Part shown: positions 62,977-64,000 of the stretch, piece by piece | Position numbering within the stretch: position 1 is the first letter of the stretch | Layout of the letters: every line of letters begins with the position of its first letter | DNA from: Brachionus koreanus | Taxonomy: Eukaryota; Rotifera; Eurotatoria; Ploima; Brachionidae | Length of the DNA stretch: 64,000 nt | Direction: 5' to 3' | Assembly: GCA_016987375.1 (NCBI GenBank) | Contig: PJRA01000412.1 | Span: 1,735,416 to 1,799,415, forward strand | Notes under the pieces: model-generated | What the model was told of the DNA's origin: nothing | The model's database searches: none | The model's input: the letters and a program-made list of their open reading frames with translations, nothing else | Position numbers and translations under genes: made by a program

Positions 62977-63777
62977 TCTTTAAATTTATTTGGGCCAGTA
63001 TAAACGATACCACATATATTAAATAAAATTCCCCAGTTATTAAGATTTTACAGAAAAAACTTAATAAACACCAAATTAAATAAGAAAACACTAATATTTA
63101 TTTTTTTACCTTTATTTGATTAAAACTTCACTTATTATTAAAAAGTACAGCAATTTTTAAACTTTGACACTTATTAATTGAATTTTCTTTAATTAAAGTA
63201 ATTTTGGAAATATAAAAAGCAACTTTTTCAGTCAAAATTTTAGAAATACAATTTAATAATACAGCCCAAGACGCTGAAGTATTATCAAAAAACAAGAGTT
63301 TTCATAAAACAAATAGACTTGCCAACAGTGATAAACATGTCTACAACTGCAAACATAAAAAAAAGGATGCAAAAAATTCTTTTTTTTTAAATAAAAAACG
63401 GTGAGACAAGTGGCATAATTTACGTAGTTAAAGACATTCGTAAGAACAAGTTTATTTAGACGAGTCAATGGACTTGAAAACAAAAATGTTAATACTAAAG
63501 ATAATATTTTAACTAAATGAAACTTAAACAGGATAAAAAAAATCAAAAAAATCTTTAGTAAAATTTATTCTTCAAATAAAAAAATATTTCGTAAAATAAA
63601 CATTAAACAACTTTAAAAAAAAAGAACTCTTTAAACAAAGGCTTGAATTCAAAAAAAAAAAACCTTAAAATTCTCTTTTTCCAATTAAATAGGACAAAAA
63701 TATACGTATATACATCAACGGGATGTTTGAATACATAAAACTCTAATAGATTATCGAAAATGTTTTAACACAGCAAT
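62977..63777. other. 3' flank of the nuclear-receptor-like gene
   Basis: AT-rich. It contains the presumed 3' UTR of the gene that enters from the right; a TTTATT (AATAAA on the minus strand) occurs near 63563. A 97-codon minus-strand frame inside (63253-63546) is hydrophobic, has no similarity I recognise and is not called. Confidence 0.4.
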
Positions 63778-64000
63778 TTACATAATAAGTTGCTCAACGA
63801 GAATGTTCAATCGACTTGTGGTACCTTCAGCACAATCAAGTGATCCATTAACATAGTTTCCATACGCTTTGGTAGCTAATATCCTGAGTATGGGTAGTTT
63901 AAGTAGTAGTTTACCGTATCTTCTTCTCTCATGCGGATATCTTGAAATTGTGTATTTTCTCAATGAATCCAAAAATCTGTTCTGCAGTGTGGTCACTGAT
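63778..64000 (-). CDS. nuclear hormone receptor ligand-binding domain, C-terminal exon (partial)
   Basis: The gene runs in from beyond the right edge; the last 70-odd residues are visible. LQNRFLDSLRKYTISRYP followed by YGKLLLKLPILR matches helix 10 of nuclear-receptor ligand-binding domains (the xRFxKLLLxLPxLR pattern). The tail LNILVEQLIM is spaced like the AF-2 helix, although Gln sits where a hydrophobic residue is usual. In the family this domain binds lipophilic ligands and co-regulators in the nucleus. The subfamily cannot be told from this fragment, and the DNA-binding domain lies outside the window. Confidence 0.6.
   Translation of the reverse strand, partial: SVTTLQNRFLDSLRKYTISRYPHERRRYGKLLLKLPILRILATKAYGNYVNGSLDCAEGTTSRLNILVEQLIM

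Noticed and set aside
63253..63546. Minus-strand 97-codon frame
   Set aside because: Phe/Leu-rich composition expected from AT-rich DNA; no motif, and it lies in the likely 3' UTR of the receptor-like gene.

Overview
The window is animal nuclear DNA, very AT-rich, with metazoan gene families (an IGSF9/Turtle adhesion receptor, a NACHT-WD protein, nuclear-receptor-like sequence) split by many short GT-AG introns, mostly 45-70 bp. The compact introns, strong AT bias and mix of Tc1/mariner, pogo-like, non-LTR and tRNA-derived elements would suit a small spiralian such as a monogonont rotifer, but that is inference; nothing here names the species. Nothing looks bacterial, and I see no viral or toxin genes.

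Layout. 1-17 kb: a long gene-poor stretch with retroelement remnants (153-310, 1200-1500, 14286-14530), upstream of the first gene. 17.07-21.54 kb (+): a seven-exon Turtle/IGSF9-type immunoglobulin receptor. 21.5-23.9 kb: a gap with a tRNA-like remnant. 23.87-30.84 kb (-): TBC1D5, eleven exons, with one 3.8-kb intron that has collected a minisatellite-like array, a dead Tc1 and a pogo/Tigger-like MITE. 32.82-42.93 kb (-): an eleven-exon NACHT and WD-repeat (NWD1/NWD2-type) gene; its introns hold two identical tRNA-Glu genes placed tail to tail, a mariner fossil and two strong inverted repeats. 45.01-49.26 kb (+): coatomer gamma subunit (COPG), head-to-head with the NWD gene. 50.1-51.7 kb: a reverse-transcriptase scrap next to an internally deleted Tc1/mariner element with good terminal repeats. 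52.70-53.89 kb (-): an intronless exostosin (GT47) gene. 54.57-54.89 kb: a tRNA-headed SINE. 55.36-56.41 kb (-): mitochondrial ribosomal protein L2. 59.13-60.68 kb (+): SEC61 alpha. 61.7-62.98 kb (-): a non-LTR retrotransposon remnant. 63.78 kb to the edge (-): the last exon of a nuclear-receptor-like gene.

How the genes relate. Several products serve the secretory and endosomal system: SEC61A (ER translocation), COPG (COPI coat), TBC1D5 (retromer-linked Rab7 GAP) and exostosin (Golgi heparan-sulfate polymerisation). They are ordinary neighbours, not an operon. Exon models were built by hand from GT-AG sites and reading-phase agreement. The spliced COPG, SEC61A and TBC1D5 models come out at 873, 476 and 797 residues, close to the usual family lengths, which supports them.
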